From positions 1 through 45,487 of the forward strand of contig JAEUSM010000010.1 of NCBI GenBank assembly GCA_016788785.1: a stretch of DNA of 45,487 nt. Direction: 5' to 3'. The stretch is from Candidatus Kapaibacterium sp. GTDB lineage: Bacteria; Bacteroidota; Ignavibacteria; Kapaibacteriales; JAEUSM01. Positions within the stretch are counted from its first letter, which is position 1, and every line of letters starts with the position of its first letter. The notes under the pieces are model-generated. The model was not told the DNA's origin. It saw only the letters and a list, made by a program, of their open reading frames with translations, and did not search any database. Of this stretch, positions 1 through 8,279 are shown piece by piece. The position numbers and the translations under genes are program-made.

Positions 1-1077
1 TACGTTGACTGCTTCGATACGATATTTAAAGAAGAATTGTGTGTTCTCTTGTGCTCTGAAACTGAAATATGGTGCCGGTTCTTGATTTGCTAAACTCCAT
101 ACTCCTGCATCATCATACACTGGTGCTTCGTTTAAACCTGCCAAACCTTCGTTTGATAACGTGTTTTTTCCTGTTACATCATCCGGGAAAATATCTTCCA
201 AACCTAATGGACGATACGTTAACTGCATTACCGCTCGTTGGGTAGTTGCAGTATTAGAAGTTAAGAGTACTCCATTTGGATCAGGAAGTGTTCCGTTTGC
301 ATTCCATCCATCAGTTCTACCTCGAGCACCCGTAAATGACAAGTTACTTTGAGAAGTTCCAATAGAAACTGTAAAGAATCCTCCGAAACCACTAGCTAAA
401 TTTGTTCTAGTATAAATGTCAACAATTAGATTCTCGGTTCCATTCCATTGAACACCGTTTTGGACATCTGTTGTTAGGGTTGCGGTATTTGCAAATCCAC
501 CAGAAACACCTGTTTGACCAAAATCATATTTTTGCCAACCGTTTCCTGGTCCTCCAACAACGTTGTTCTGGGTTCCTGCTGCATTAATAAAATGTCCACC
601 ATTTGTTCTATACGCTCCAACAAAGTTTGACAATGGATTATAAGCTCCCATTGACGCAGCTGTTGTTGCATTATCAAAGGTTGTCCAAGAAGCAGCAGGT
701 ACCGTAGTGGTTCTAAAGCGTAAATAATACGCATAAGGTAAGTCTGCACCACCACCTGTACCATCCAACCATGATGGATTTCCTGATGTAGTATTTGTTC
801 TAAAAGCAACAGAGGTAATTAACCCAGGAGTCAAACCTGCAGTTGTTAACTCAGCAGCAGTATAGAACAATTGCACTCTACCAGCTGAAACCAATTGGTT
901 AAAATTGTGATTATGAGCCGTGAAAGGGGTAAAAAACCCAGCTTCTCCAAAGAAGGTGGTGGCACCCCCTACGGTTACGGTAATTTGAGATAAGGATGGT
1001 GAGGCTCCAATAAGAAAGAGTGTACTCACCAAGGTCAAAAGTAACGTACTTTTTAGAACGTTGTACATGTAGTACAT
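1..1077 (-). CDS. Secreted surface protein, 3' part outside the window
   Basis: Reading from the ATG at 1077, the frame is open for 359 codons to base 1, so the C-terminus is missing. The start is supported by AAAGGA seven bases upstream; a second ATG lies at 1068. The first ~31 residues form a signal peptide (basic start, Leu-rich core, cut near SLSQ|ITVT). The rest is rich in Gly, Asn, Thr and aromatic residues, with a beta-strand-like composition and no membrane segments, as in extracellular or cell-surface proteins. I recognise no domain. In this group such proteins often end in a T9SS sorting domain, which would lie in the missing part. A long leader with a strong hairpin precedes it, and the dnaA terminator separates it from dnaA, so it is probably its own transcription unit. 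Seen: signal peptide and composition. Inferred: surface location. Confidence 0.8.
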   Translation of the reverse strand, partial: MYYMYNVLKSTLLLTLVSTLFLIGASPSLSQITVTVGGATTFFGEAGFFTPFTAHNHNFNQLVSAGRVQLFYTAAELTTAGLTPGLITSVAFRTNTTSGNPSWLDGTGGGADLPYAYYLRFRTTTVPAASWTTFDNATTAASMGAYNPLSNFVGAYRTNGGHFINAAGTQNNVVGGPGNGWQKYDFGQTGVSGGFANTATLTTDVQNGVQWNGTENLIVDIYTRTNLASGFGGFFTVSIGTSQSNLSFTGARGRTDGWNANGTLPDPNGVLLTSNTATTQRAVMQLTYRPLGLEDIFPDDVTGKNTLSNEGLAGLNEAPVYDDAGVWSLANQEPAPYFSFRAQENTQFFFKYRIEAVNV

Positions 1078-1133
1078 ATTAAGATCCTTTTAATTATAGA
1101 TTATATTTACTTTAATTTTAACATTAATATCAG

Positions 1134-1180
1134 TATAAGAGTTCCTCAACAGCTAAACCAGAGCTGAACGGAACTTTATA
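1134..1180 (-). promoter_or_regulatory. Large hairpin in the leader of the truncated surface-protein gene
   Basis: The outer arms TATAAgAGTTCC (1134-1145) and GGAACTTTATA (1170-1180) pair over 11 bp with one bulged base. Inside them CAGCT (1150-1154) pairs with AGCTG (1162-1166). The element lies 57-103 bases before the ATG at 1077 and has no U-run after it on the minus strand, so it does not look like a terminator. It could be a 5' UTR regulatory structure or an mRNA-stabilising hairpin. Function is unknown. Confidence 0.5.
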
Positions 1181-1303
1181 CATTCTGCAACGCTTAAAGG
1201 GAATTTTTATTTTCCTTTTTAAGGATTTAAGTGCAATTTAACGTAAAAATTTGAAAAAAGGAAATTTTTGGTGAAATTTTTCTGATATTTCTGCATTTTA
1301 GAC

Positions 1304-1349
1304 AAAAAAAAAGACAAAATAGAACACAAATCAGGTGTTTTCTTGTCTT
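1304..1349 (-). terminator. Rho-independent terminator after dnaA
   Basis: On the minus strand, 24 bases after the dnaA stop, an imperfect stem joins AAGACA and AACAC to GTGTT and TGTCTT, followed by a run of nine T. It ends the dnaA transcript before the surface-protein gene. Confidence 0.7.
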
Positions 1350-1373
1350 GGAGAATAATTTCCTTTGATGAAA

Positions 1374-2888
1374 CTACTGTCTTAAAATTTGGTTCAGTTT
1401 CATTAAGGCGTTCTTTACTTGTGCGTCGTTTTGCTTGTAATTTTCAATCATTTGCACTGCGTGAAGAACAGTCGTGTGATCGCGACCACCAAATGCCGCA
1501 CCAATTGCTTTGAGTGATTTTTGCGTATGTTCTTTCGAAAGGTACATTGCAATCTGGCGTGCCAACGCAATTTCTTGTTTTCGAGATTTTCCTTCTAATA
1601 CTTCTATTGAAATATTATAGAAGTCTGAAACGGCTTTTTTGATTTCATTAGTGTCTATGCTGTGAACAACAACCTTTGTAGCTATTGATTCTATGACATC
1701 TTTCACTAACTCCAAAGAGACTTTCTTTTGTCCTAAGGTATAGTTCGCTACGATACCAATAAGTACTCCCTCTAATTCACGTACGGAAGAGGTGACATTA
1801 CGAGCAATATATTCAATGATTTCTTTAGGAAGTTTTATTCCTTGAGATTCACATTTTTTCTCTAAAATTGCCATCCTCATTTCCAATTGAGGTGGTTGTA
1901 TGTCGGTTACTAACCCCCATTGGAAACGAGAGATTAGTCTATCTTCTATATTAGAAAGGTCTTTGGGCGGTTTGTCCGATGTGAGAATTAGTTGTTTTCC
2001 GTTTTGATGCAATTCATTGAAGATATGGAAAAACATATCTTGCGTACCTGGACGATGGGAAATAAATTGAATATCGTCAATAATCAATAAATCTATTGAA
2101 CGATAGAATGAATTGAATGCTTGAACAGTTTGATTTACGATAGAATTGACATAGTCAGTAGTAAACCTATCACAACTTGCATATAATACTCTTACTTTTG
2201 GATATTTGGCTAAGGCGAAATTACCAACAGCTTGTATAAGATGAGTTTTACCGAGTCCGGATTGACCGTAAATCATTAATGGGTTAAATCTTGATTTACC
2301 AAGATTTTCCGCAACAGAAAGTGCCGCAGAATGTGCTAATTGATTACTTTCGCCACTGACAAAACTTTCAAAAGTATGATTTGGTTTCAGATTATAAGGA
2401 ATTTCCTCTTTACCTTTATTCGAAGAAAAACCAGAAATTGATTCTTTTGCGACTTGATTTCGTTGAGAAGATGTCGTTTTTTTGCCATTATGTGGAACTC
2501 GAACAGCTCTTTCTTCTAAACTTAGCTCGGTTTCACCTTTGAGATATTTATAGATAACATTTGCATCTTCTCCCAAGATAGAAGAAAATGCAGTTTGTGT
2601 TTCCGTTAAATAGTTTTCCTGAACCCATTGGATATGTAATTTAGTGGGGGCTTGAAGGTAAAGGGTACTACCATCCCACCCCAATGCAATTATGGGTGCG
2701 AACATCGTTTTAATCACAGGAGCTGGTACAGAAGCCTCCTCTATGTGTTTTTTCACATTTTCCCAGATTTCTTGTGCAGTTTCCTGATTTTGGAATACAA
2801 TTGTTTCTTCGACTTTGTTTTCAGATTTGGTGTTTACTTTCGGTAATTCTTCATCTGAAAACATTTCAAAGTTGTCACTTTTATGCAT
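1374..2888 (-). CDS. dnaA: Chromosomal replication initiator protein DnaA
   Basis: DnaA is the AAA+ protein that binds DnaA boxes at oriC and opens the duplex to start replication. All four domains are visible in 504 residues: N-terminal helicase/DiaA-interaction domain (~37-115), a poorly conserved linker (~120-165), AAA+ domain with Walker A GQSGLGKT (208-215), Walker B LLIIDD (267-272) and arginine-finger region RLISRF (317-322), and the C-terminal DNA-binding domain with the signature GRDHTTVLHAV (468-478). The start has a good ribosome site, AGAGGA, five bases before the ATG. The first ~35 residues are an acidic extension before domain I. dnaN is not adjacent. The leader holds two hairpins (2912-2955) that could bear on expression. 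Identity is certain. Confidence 0.98.
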   Translation of the reverse strand: MHKSDNFEMFSDEELPKVNTKSENKVEETIVFQNQETAQEIWENVKKHIEEASVPAPVIKTMFAPIIALGWDGSTLYLQAPTKLHIQWVQENYLTETQTAFSSILGEDANVIYKYLKGETELSLEERAVRVPHNGKKTTSSQRNQVAKESISGFSSNKGKEEIPYNLKPNHTFESFVSGESNQLAHSAALSVAENLGKSRFNPLMIYGQSGLGKTHLIQAVGNFALAKYPKVRVLYASCDRFTTDYVNSIVNQTVQAFNSFYRSIDLLIIDDIQFISHRPGTQDMFFHIFNELHQNGKQLILTSDKPPKDLSNIEDRLISRFQWGLVTDIQPPQLEMRMAILEKKCESQGIKLPKEIIEYIARNVTSSVRELEGVLIGIVANYTLGQKKVSLELVKDVIESIATKVVVHSIDTNEIKKAVSDFYNISIEVLEGKSRKQEIALARQIAMYLSKEHTQKSLKAIGAAFGGRDHTTVLHAVQMIENYKQNDAQVKNALMKLNQILRQ

Positions 2889-2911
2889 TTTTTCCTCTAA
2901 TTACACATCAC

Positions 2912-2962
2912 GTTCATGATTAGAATGAACTCTTTTCTTGATGCTAACCATCAAGTTTTTTT
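2912..2962 (-). promoter_or_regulatory. Two tandem hairpins in the dnaA leader
   Basis: Two perfect stems lie between dnaA and the divergent Rieske gene: GTTCAT/ATGAAC (2912-2917 with 2925-2930) and CTTGATG/CATCAAG (2937-2943 with 2949-2955). The second is followed on the plus strand by seven T (2956-2962), so it has terminator form in the plus direction, while in the dnaA direction both are leader hairpins just before the ribosome site. Either reading is possible. Confidence 0.45.
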
Positions 2963-3124
2963 CGGAAGTTATGGTTCTTTTAAAATTTGTGGACTGCAAA
3001 TTTGCAAAAGAATACCCTAATTTTACAAATCTTTTTTCGATTTAGTGAAAATAATTTAGAATTTTCGTCATTACCATTCGTTATATGGGGGAGAAATATT
3101 TTTCCATTCAGGTAAAATTTACAC

Positions 3125-3508
3125 TTGGAAGCTTCAACAGAACTTAAACTTTTTGAAGAAAATTCTCATTTGTATCGTAAAGTCTGTGAATCAGAATCTA
3201 TTCGAGATACAAAGGGATTTTATTATCAGTTTGAAAATGATATTGAAATTGCGATTTTTCGCGACAATGGTTTATTATATGCAATTACAAATATTTGTCC
3301 TCACCAACATTCCTCAGTTTTACACAAAGGTTATATTGAAGATTGTACTATCACCTGCCCATTACATGGTTGGATGTACTCGTTGAAAACTGGCAAGGCA
3401 TTGGGAGGTGGTGCGTCATTAAAAACGTTTAAAGTTTTTGAACGTGAAGGTTTTGTTTATGTTGAAATTCCTTCAGTTGAAGAGCCTTCTTGGGCAAAGA
3501 ATCTCTAA
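3125..3508 (+). CDS. Rieske [2Fe-2S] ferredoxin-like protein
   Basis: This is a small cytoplasmic Rieske protein of 127 residues with no signal peptide or membrane anchor. The cluster ligands are plain: C58-P-H60 and C78-P-L-H81, the C-x-H ... C-x2-H pattern with a 17-residue gap. It resembles the single-domain Rieske proteins related to NirD and biphenyl-dioxygenase ferredoxins, which carry electrons for a partner enzyme; the partner is not known here. The start must be TTG at 3125: an in-frame stop lies at 3113 and the next Met is inside the Rieske fold. Its stop overlaps the queG start by one base (TAATG), so the two are translationally coupled. It might feed electrons to QueG, but that is a guess from position only. 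Confidence 0.88.
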   Translation: MEASTELKLFEENSHLYRKVCESESIRDTKGFYYQFENDIEIAIFRDNGLLYAITNICPHQHSSVLHKGYIEDCTITCPLHGWMYSLKTGKALGGGASLKTFKVFEREGFVYVEIPSVEEPSWAKNL

Positions 3509-4485
3509 TGGAACAACTTTCTAATACAAATAGTACCTTTCTTTTGAAAGATTTTTGTCTGAACAGTGGTTTTACTTCTGTGGGAATAGCACCTGTCGAG
3601 GTGCTGACAACTGAATTTGAACGATACCAAGATTGGATTAATTTGGGATATCATGGAACTATGAGTTATCTCGAAAAAGCTTCTCAACGACAAAACATAT
3701 TGGAATTACTTCCTGAAGCACGATCAGTTATCGTTACTACGACCAATTACTACACACCTTACAAACATTCACCTCAATCTGAAAATGAAGCTACAACTTC
3801 TACAACAGGTAAAATTTCACGATATGCTTGGGGGGAAGATTATCACATACTTGTTAAAGAACGGTTGAAGCTTGTCGAAGAATTTCTTCAAACTTCATTT
3901 CAAGGGTCAACTTCCAAATCGTATGTTGACACAGGACCAATATTGGAGAAAGTATGGGCTGTTAAAGCGGGAATTGGTTGGCAAGGAAAACACTCAAATG
4001 TAATTTCAAAGGCTTTTGGTTCTTGGTTTTTTATTGGGATTGTTTTATCTTCTGTAGAATTTGACTATGATTCACCTATTTCAGACTTTTGTGGAACTTG
4101 TACTGCGTGTATTGATGCATGTCCAACGAGTGCAATAGTTGAACCTTATAGGGTTGATGCAACGAAATGTATCTCCTATTGGACTATCGAAACAAAACCA
4201 GATATTTCAATTCCTGAAGAAATTGCCGTCAATTTAGATAATTGGGCTTTTGGTTGTGATACTTGTCAAGATGTTTGTCCTTGGAATAGATTCCAACAAG
4301 AATCAAACGAAGAACAATTTGCTCCAAAGTTTGAAGAAACAGTACTTTCATCTGAAACTGTGATGTTAATGAATCAAGAAGAATTTAGCCAACGGTTTCG
4401 TAAAAGTCCTGTAAAAAGAACTAAATTAGCAGGATTACAACGTAATTTTCTAGCGTTACAATCGGACTCTAATACCAAAATTTAA
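3508..4485 (+). CDS. queG: Epoxyqueuosine reductase QueG
   Basis: QueG reduces epoxyqueuosine to queuosine at tRNA position 34 using a cobalamin cofactor and two [4Fe-4S] clusters. From the ATG at 3508 the protein has 325 residues. An N-terminal DUF1730-type domain (around MSYLEKASQRQNILELLPEA, 52-71) contains VDTGPILE (140-147) with the likely catalytic Asp141. A ferredoxin-like domain follows with C195-x2-C198-x2-C201-x3-C205 and C250-x2-C253-x3-C257. It is shorter than the E. coli enzyme because the C-terminal HEAT-like part is lacking, which I believe is usual in Bacteroidota. A TTG 18 bases upstream is in frame, but the TAATG overlap with the Rieske stop favours 3508. The last 30 bases overlap the end of the convergent gene at 4456. 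A BtuF-like cobalamin-binding protein lies at 37855 in the same window. Confidence 0.95.
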   Translation: MEQLSNTNSTFLLKDFCLNSGFTSVGIAPVEVLTTEFERYQDWINLGYHGTMSYLEKASQRQNILELLPEARSVIVTTTNYYTPYKHSPQSENEATTSTTGKISRYAWGEDYHILVKERLKLVEEFLQTSFQGSTSKSYVDTGPILEKVWAVKAGIGWQGKHSNVISKAFGSWFFIGIVLSSVEFDYDSPISDFCGTCTACIDACPTSAIVEPYRVDATKCISYWTIETKPDISIPEEIAVNLDNWAFGCDTCQDVCPWNRFQQESNEEQFAPKFEETVLSSETVMLMNQEEFSQRFRKSPVKRTKLAGLQRNFLALQSDSNTKI

Positions 4486-6822
4486 TTGGAGTTGTTGAAA
4501 GTTCCAATCCGCTCCACCTGAAATACTTGTGAGGTTTCGCACATAATTTGCCTCAAAAACACCACTATAGGTATATGTTATTGGCAACAAAGCACCTATT
4601 CCAAGATTCGCGGTAAATGTTGTTCCAAATGCACCAATTGTGGATATATTGACATCCGTTATTTTGGAATTATTAGGATAGTTAAATGAAGCAGGAGCGT
4701 CGATTCGTTGTTGGATGTTGACTGATTCTTTCAAAGGAATTGCAGCATTGATACCAGCTTTTATGTACATAGGCTGAGCAAAATACCATTCGCCGGAAAT
4801 GCCGATGTTAGAATACAAGGAAGTATTTGTCAATAATGTAGATTCTTGTAATGGAACTACATTTCCAGATACTTGATCAAATACTGAGGATGTACTTGAA
4901 TCTGGAGAGTTAAATGTACCACCTAAAGAAGTAAATGCAAGATTAGCAGTAACGGAAAATTGCTGTGAAAGTCTTTTGCCAAAAAACACTGTTCCAAATC
5001 CTCCAAACCCACTTGCATCACCAAAGGAAGGTCCGACTCGAGGTAGAAGTGAATTGGTACTAAAATTTGTTGATTGCATTGTATACCCCAAGGAAGCCAA
5101 TGCACCGTAATAATACGTTGAACGTGGTAAGCACTCTTCTTTATCCCCAGTGCAAGTGGTATAAGTCAAACCACCTTTGTCATCTTCTGAAGTATAACAA
5201 ACAGTAAATAAAGACATATTTCCTTTAACATCAACTGCTTGAATGATCATTCTACCTATTTCATTAGGATTTATAGCTTCTACATTAAAAGATGCTTGAG
5301 ACATACCAGAAATAATCGTTGGCAGTTTGGTTTGTAAATTTGAAGCAAACACAATTGATACTTTTTCTAATCCCAAGTCTGTAGACCGGTCATCTTTGAC
5401 GATAACATCAATACCTTTTTTCCCAATTCTATCTTGCAACAATGGAGGGTCTTCATCATTGAGTGAATCTATTTCTAAAAATGATTGACCACCAATATTG
5501 CCATACGCATCATAGTTATCTTCATTGAATCCAGATCCATAACTATACAATCCAAATGGAACATCTGCTGAAATGTTATGCGTTCCATAAGGTATTTGAA
5601 TTGCTCCAAAGGAATAATTACTCATACCAATTTGTTTGAATTGTCTTTCATCAACTTTAGCACTGTCTAATCGTAAGCTCGCAAGTCCAGCAGTTGGAAC
5701 AACTACATTGATAAAGTGTTTCCAAGAACCAGAGACTGGTGTAGCAAAACGATATTTTTTCAAAAATTGTTGTGTTGGAGAAACTAAAAGCATCATGGGG
5801 TCACCAAGTGAATCTCCATTTCTCATTCCTTGAGAATATTGCGTTACAAGAATTGGCTTTGTAGCATTAACTTGTACAACATTACGTAGATTATTATTCT
5901 CGTAAAATTGACCTGCTTTTAAAATCGCAACTTGTTTATTGTCTTCAAAAACAACAGTATTATTTTCATTTGCTAAGATTCTATACGAAGATTTTGAACG
6001 ACCTTGAAATTGACCAACATAAAACTGTTTTCCCCAAGAGCTAATAGGTGGTAATTGTTCAACAAGGTGATTACAAGTACCAACAGCTACTGGTACATTC
6101 GCACATTGATGCCCAGAAAACACAGCAATTGGTTTGTTTGAAACTATTAAAGTTCCTGTCAAATCATTACGCGAGGAAATCTTATCATCAGAGCAGAATT
6201 GATATGCCTCACCTTTTTGCAAAACAATGGTAAATGGAACATTAGAAGGTCTGCCACTTAACAACGTATATGTAGGAACAATTTCCACTTTCGTAGAATC
6301 TTCCGTTGCCACAATCCCTATTTGAGAAACAAATTCACCAATTACCGTCATAGCAACAGCTCTATAGGCATTACCCAATACTTTCACTGGTAAGCCTAAA
6401 TAGGTGTCTGTGGACATTTTTTTGTGATTTAACCCATAAACCATAATCGGTAAATTCGATTCAATGTGGACTGCCATTTTTCGAACAACTTCCATTTCTA
6501 AAAATTGTGCTTGGTTGGGCAAGGTGATCGTTTGAACGATATTCTTTTTAATTACATATCGCTGCAAATAATTTATTTCATCGATGGTAACAGTGATTGT
6601 ATCATCATAATCAGATGTGATGAATAATTGCAAGGTTTGCTTATCTGTTTTATTACGTTCTGGGCGTTGAAAGTTTTGTTGAAACAACAACCAAAATTCA
6701 GTGCCTTCAGGATTTTTTTTGATATATTGAATATCATCGTCATTTCCTTGAGCAAATGTTGAAGTAGCTTCAAATAAAGCGAAAAAACAGATTAGTAAAA
6801 CAAACGCAATGGATTTGTTCAT
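4456..6822 (-). CDS. IgGFc-binding-like domain fused to outer-membrane beta-barrel domain
   Basis: A 788-residue envelope protein. A signal peptide (1-24, ending ATSTFAQG) is followed by a domain of ~35-440 that resembles the IgGFc-binding N-terminal family (GTEFWLLF near the start, PIMVYGLNH, KPIAVFSGHQC, and a later KPILVTQYSQG). In bacteria that family is found on surface or adhesive proteins. Then comes an Ig-like segment (~455-545), and from ~568 a beta-barrel-like domain (YYYGALASLGYTMQ onward) of alternating polar/hydrophobic strands to the C-terminus (FGIRVRL). The barrel resembles the N-terminal barrels of the two OmpA proteins in the window but lacks their NCC loop. It is last in the dcd operon, one base after the preceding stop, and overlaps queG convergently by 30 bases. 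Domain names are from recall of the families; the fusion is seen. Confidence 0.75.
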   Translation of the reverse strand: MNKSIAFVLLICFFALFEATSTFAQGNDDDIQYIKKNPEGTEFWLLFQQNFQRPERNKTDKQTLQLFITSDYDDTITVTIDEINYLQRYVIKKNIVQTITLPNQAQFLEMEVVRKMAVHIESNLPIMVYGLNHKKMSTDTYLGLPVKVLGNAYRAVAMTVIGEFVSQIGIVATEDSTKVEIVPTYTLLSGRPSNVPFTIVLQKGEAYQFCSDDKISSRNDLTGTLIVSNKPIAVFSGHQCANVPVAVGTCNHLVEQLPPISSWGKQFYVGQFQGRSKSSYRILANENNTVVFEDNKQVAILKAGQFYENNNLRNVVQVNATKPILVTQYSQGMRNGDSLGDPMMLLVSPTQQFLKKYRFATPVSGSWKHFINVVVPTAGLASLRLDSAKVDERQFKQIGMSNYSFGAIQIPYGTHNISADVPFGLYSYGSGFNEDNYDAYGNIGGQSFLEIDSLNDEDPPLLQDRIGKKGIDVIVKDDRSTDLGLEKVSIVFASNLQTKLPTIISGMSQASFNVEAINPNEIGRMIIQAVDVKGNMSLFTVCYTSEDDKGGLTYTTCTGDKEECLPRSTYYYGALASLGYTMQSTNFSTNSLLPRVGPSFGDASGFGGFGTVFFGKRLSQQFSVTANLAFTSLGGTFNSPDSSTSSVFDQVSGNVVPLQESTLLTNTSLYSNIGISGEWYFAQPMYIKAGINAAIPLKESVNIQQRIDAPASFNYPNNSKITDVNISTIGAFGTTFTANLGIGALLPITYTYSGVFEANYVRNLTSISGGADWNFQQLQLNFGIRVRL

Positions 6823-6823
6823 C

Positions 6824-7597
6824 TTATTTTAAATAGAGAAAATTTTGAAAATAAACGCCCTCATTTGTTTCCATTTGAAGACTGTAAGTACCTGATGAAA
6901 ATTGAGTTGGATCCATACCTAAAACAAAGGTATATTCACCTCTATCGCGTTGAATGGAAGGGAAGGTAAGTATTTTTTGTCCTTTGGAATTATACACAGA
7001 AAAAATTATATCCGTTTGATTGTTGATGCTATAAGGAAAAGTAGTTCTGTATGGCTCTTTTGTATCTACTGAGACAGGATTTGGATAATTTTGACCCAAA
7101 AATTCAGGGAAATTCTGCACCACTTGCTTGTTATTACGAATCGTAATTGTTCCAGAAATTGGAGAAATTATTGGGAGTGATTGTCCATTTTCAGAAATTG
7201 ATTCCACTTCTACCACTGTCTGTGAATCTTTACCTGCCAAAGCTAAAAATGAGAACTGAATTGATTGATTTGAAGCTCCAACAAATGAATTTTTACATTC
7301 AATCAATACCTGCATAGTATTTGGAGGAGTATAGAGTGAATTACTTAGTAGTGAATCACAAGGTATAACAGAATTACCATCCACCGTTGCAGAAATCAAT
7401 GATACAACTTGTGGGTTAAATTTTAGAGTTATAATAAATGAGTCAATTGATTTTCCTGGTTCGAATGATATTGGTACATCTACAGTGAAATTTTCATTTT
7501 TATCAACAATCACAGATGGTATTGACAAAGAAATCTGACTTTGTAAGGGTGTGAATACTATACAAACACTGAAAATTGAAACGATAAGGAAACGAAT
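6824..7597 (-). CDS. Cohesin-like secreted protein with T9SS sorting domain
   Basis: From the ATG at 7597 the protein has 257 residues beginning with a clean signal peptide (MIRFLIVSIFSVCIVF, cut near LQSQ). A TTG 33 bases further upstream is in frame but would only add residues before the signal peptide and overlap the previous gene. Residues ~20-145 look like a cohesin-type beta-sandwich (VDKNENFTVDVPISF, then a strand pattern ending in a VVEVESI segment). Residues ~165-257 form a type A T9SS C-terminal domain (QNYPNPVS opening, SVYNSKGQKI, FSSGTYSL, ending in YLK). It should cross the outer membrane by T9SS and be attached or released at the surface. It lies 13 bases after the previous stop and one base before the barrel fusion gene, so the two may act together. 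Confidence 0.85.
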   Translation of the reverse strand: MRFLIVSIFSVCIVFTPLQSQISLSIPSVIVDKNENFTVDVPISFEPGKSIDSFIITLKFNPQVVSLISATVDGNSVIPCDSLLSNSLYTPPNTMQVLIECKNSFVGASNQSIQFSFLALAGKDSQTVVEVESISENGQSLPIISPISGTITIRNNKQVVQNFPEFLGQNYPNPVSVDTKEPYRTTFPYSINNQTDIIFSVYNSKGQKILTFPSIQRDRGEYTFVLGMDPTQFSSGTYSLQMETNEGVYFQNFLYLK

Positions 7598-7610
7598 CAT
7601 ATAGGTAAAT

Positions 7611-8279
7611 TTAGAATAAGGTTGTTGCAAGTATTGTTTGAAATAATTGCAATGTCTCTTTGTCGGTCAAAGGTGTTGCACTGGTAAAATCTAATGGAAT
7701 CAAAGCAAATTCGTATAATTTATTTGTCGTTGTTTTCAATAGGGCAATTCGAACTTTTTGGGTGTTTCCCATAGAAGTAAATGCATAGATTGGAATCTCT
7801 TTTTGACCATACGGCATCAAATCAATATCACTTGCGATAAAAAGTTGTTCAGTAGCTTTTTCTTTTTTCTGTTCAAAATGAAGTCGAGCTACATCAATCA
7901 TTTCATCATTTTCCATAAGTTTTGTCATCGCCATAGGCATTTGTACCTTACTTACCAGAAAAGCCATTGTGTAGTCTTTATTTGCTGCAACTGATACAAT
8001 TTCTGAAGAACTTTCATTCTTTTTCAATTCTTTCGTATTGATAAAGAACCAATCTTTTGGTTTGTAGGTAACTATTTCTGAATCTGGCGTAACAATCATA
8101 TCATTGGAAAGCAATGAAGTCGCCTCTGCACGAAGTTTGGACATTTCTATCCGTTGTTCCGTTTGTGGAGGCGGTGCTTTTTCTTTAACAATGATACAAC
8201 TTTGAAGAACTATCAATGAAAAGAATACTGTTACTATCCAAAGATTTTTTTTAGAAATCAGGTTTTTTCTCACCAGCAT
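7611..8279 (-). CDS. Hypothetical lipoprotein
   Basis: A 222-residue protein with a lipoprotein signal: basic start, hydrophobic stretch, lipobox LQSC with the lipidated Cys at 28, then charged and Pro-rich residues (KEKAPPP). It should be anchored by lipid in the periplasm or outer membrane after LspA processing; lspA is at 22200 in this window. The body has no motif I recognise. The hydrophobic pattern of the middle part and the phrase YTMAFLVSK suggest a small alpha/beta domain. The ATG at 8279 lies 29 bases inside the end of the upstream DUF1684 gene, and there is no better in-frame start downstream, so overlap and coupling are likely. Function unknown; it shares the surface-protein operon. 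Confidence 0.8.
   Translation of the reverse strand: MLVRKNLISKKNLWIVTVFFSLIVLQSCIIVKEKAPPPQTEQRIEMSKLRAEATSLLSNDMIVTPDSEIVTYKPKDWFFINTKELKKNESSSEIVSVAANKDYTMAFLVSKVQMPMAMTKLMENDEMIDVARLHFEQKKEKATEQLFIASDIDLMPYGQKEIPIYAFTSMGNTQKVRIALLKTTTNKLYEFALIPLDFTSATPLTDKETLQLFQTILATTLF

Noticed and set aside
474-809. Open frame of 111 codons on the minus strand
   Set aside because: It is another frame of the surface-protein gene that runs 1077 to 1; the true frame is open over the whole region and has a signal peptide.
2889-3124. Possible oriC next to dnaA
   Set aside because: Only one or two distant matches to a DnaA box; no cluster and no AT-rich unwinding element with boxes.
4456-4485. Frameshift at the end of queG or the barrel gene
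   Set aside because: Both frames close normally; a 30-base convergent overlap explains the positions.
7598-7630. TTG start before the cohesin-like protein
   Set aside because: It adds residues before an intact signal peptide and overlaps the previous gene.
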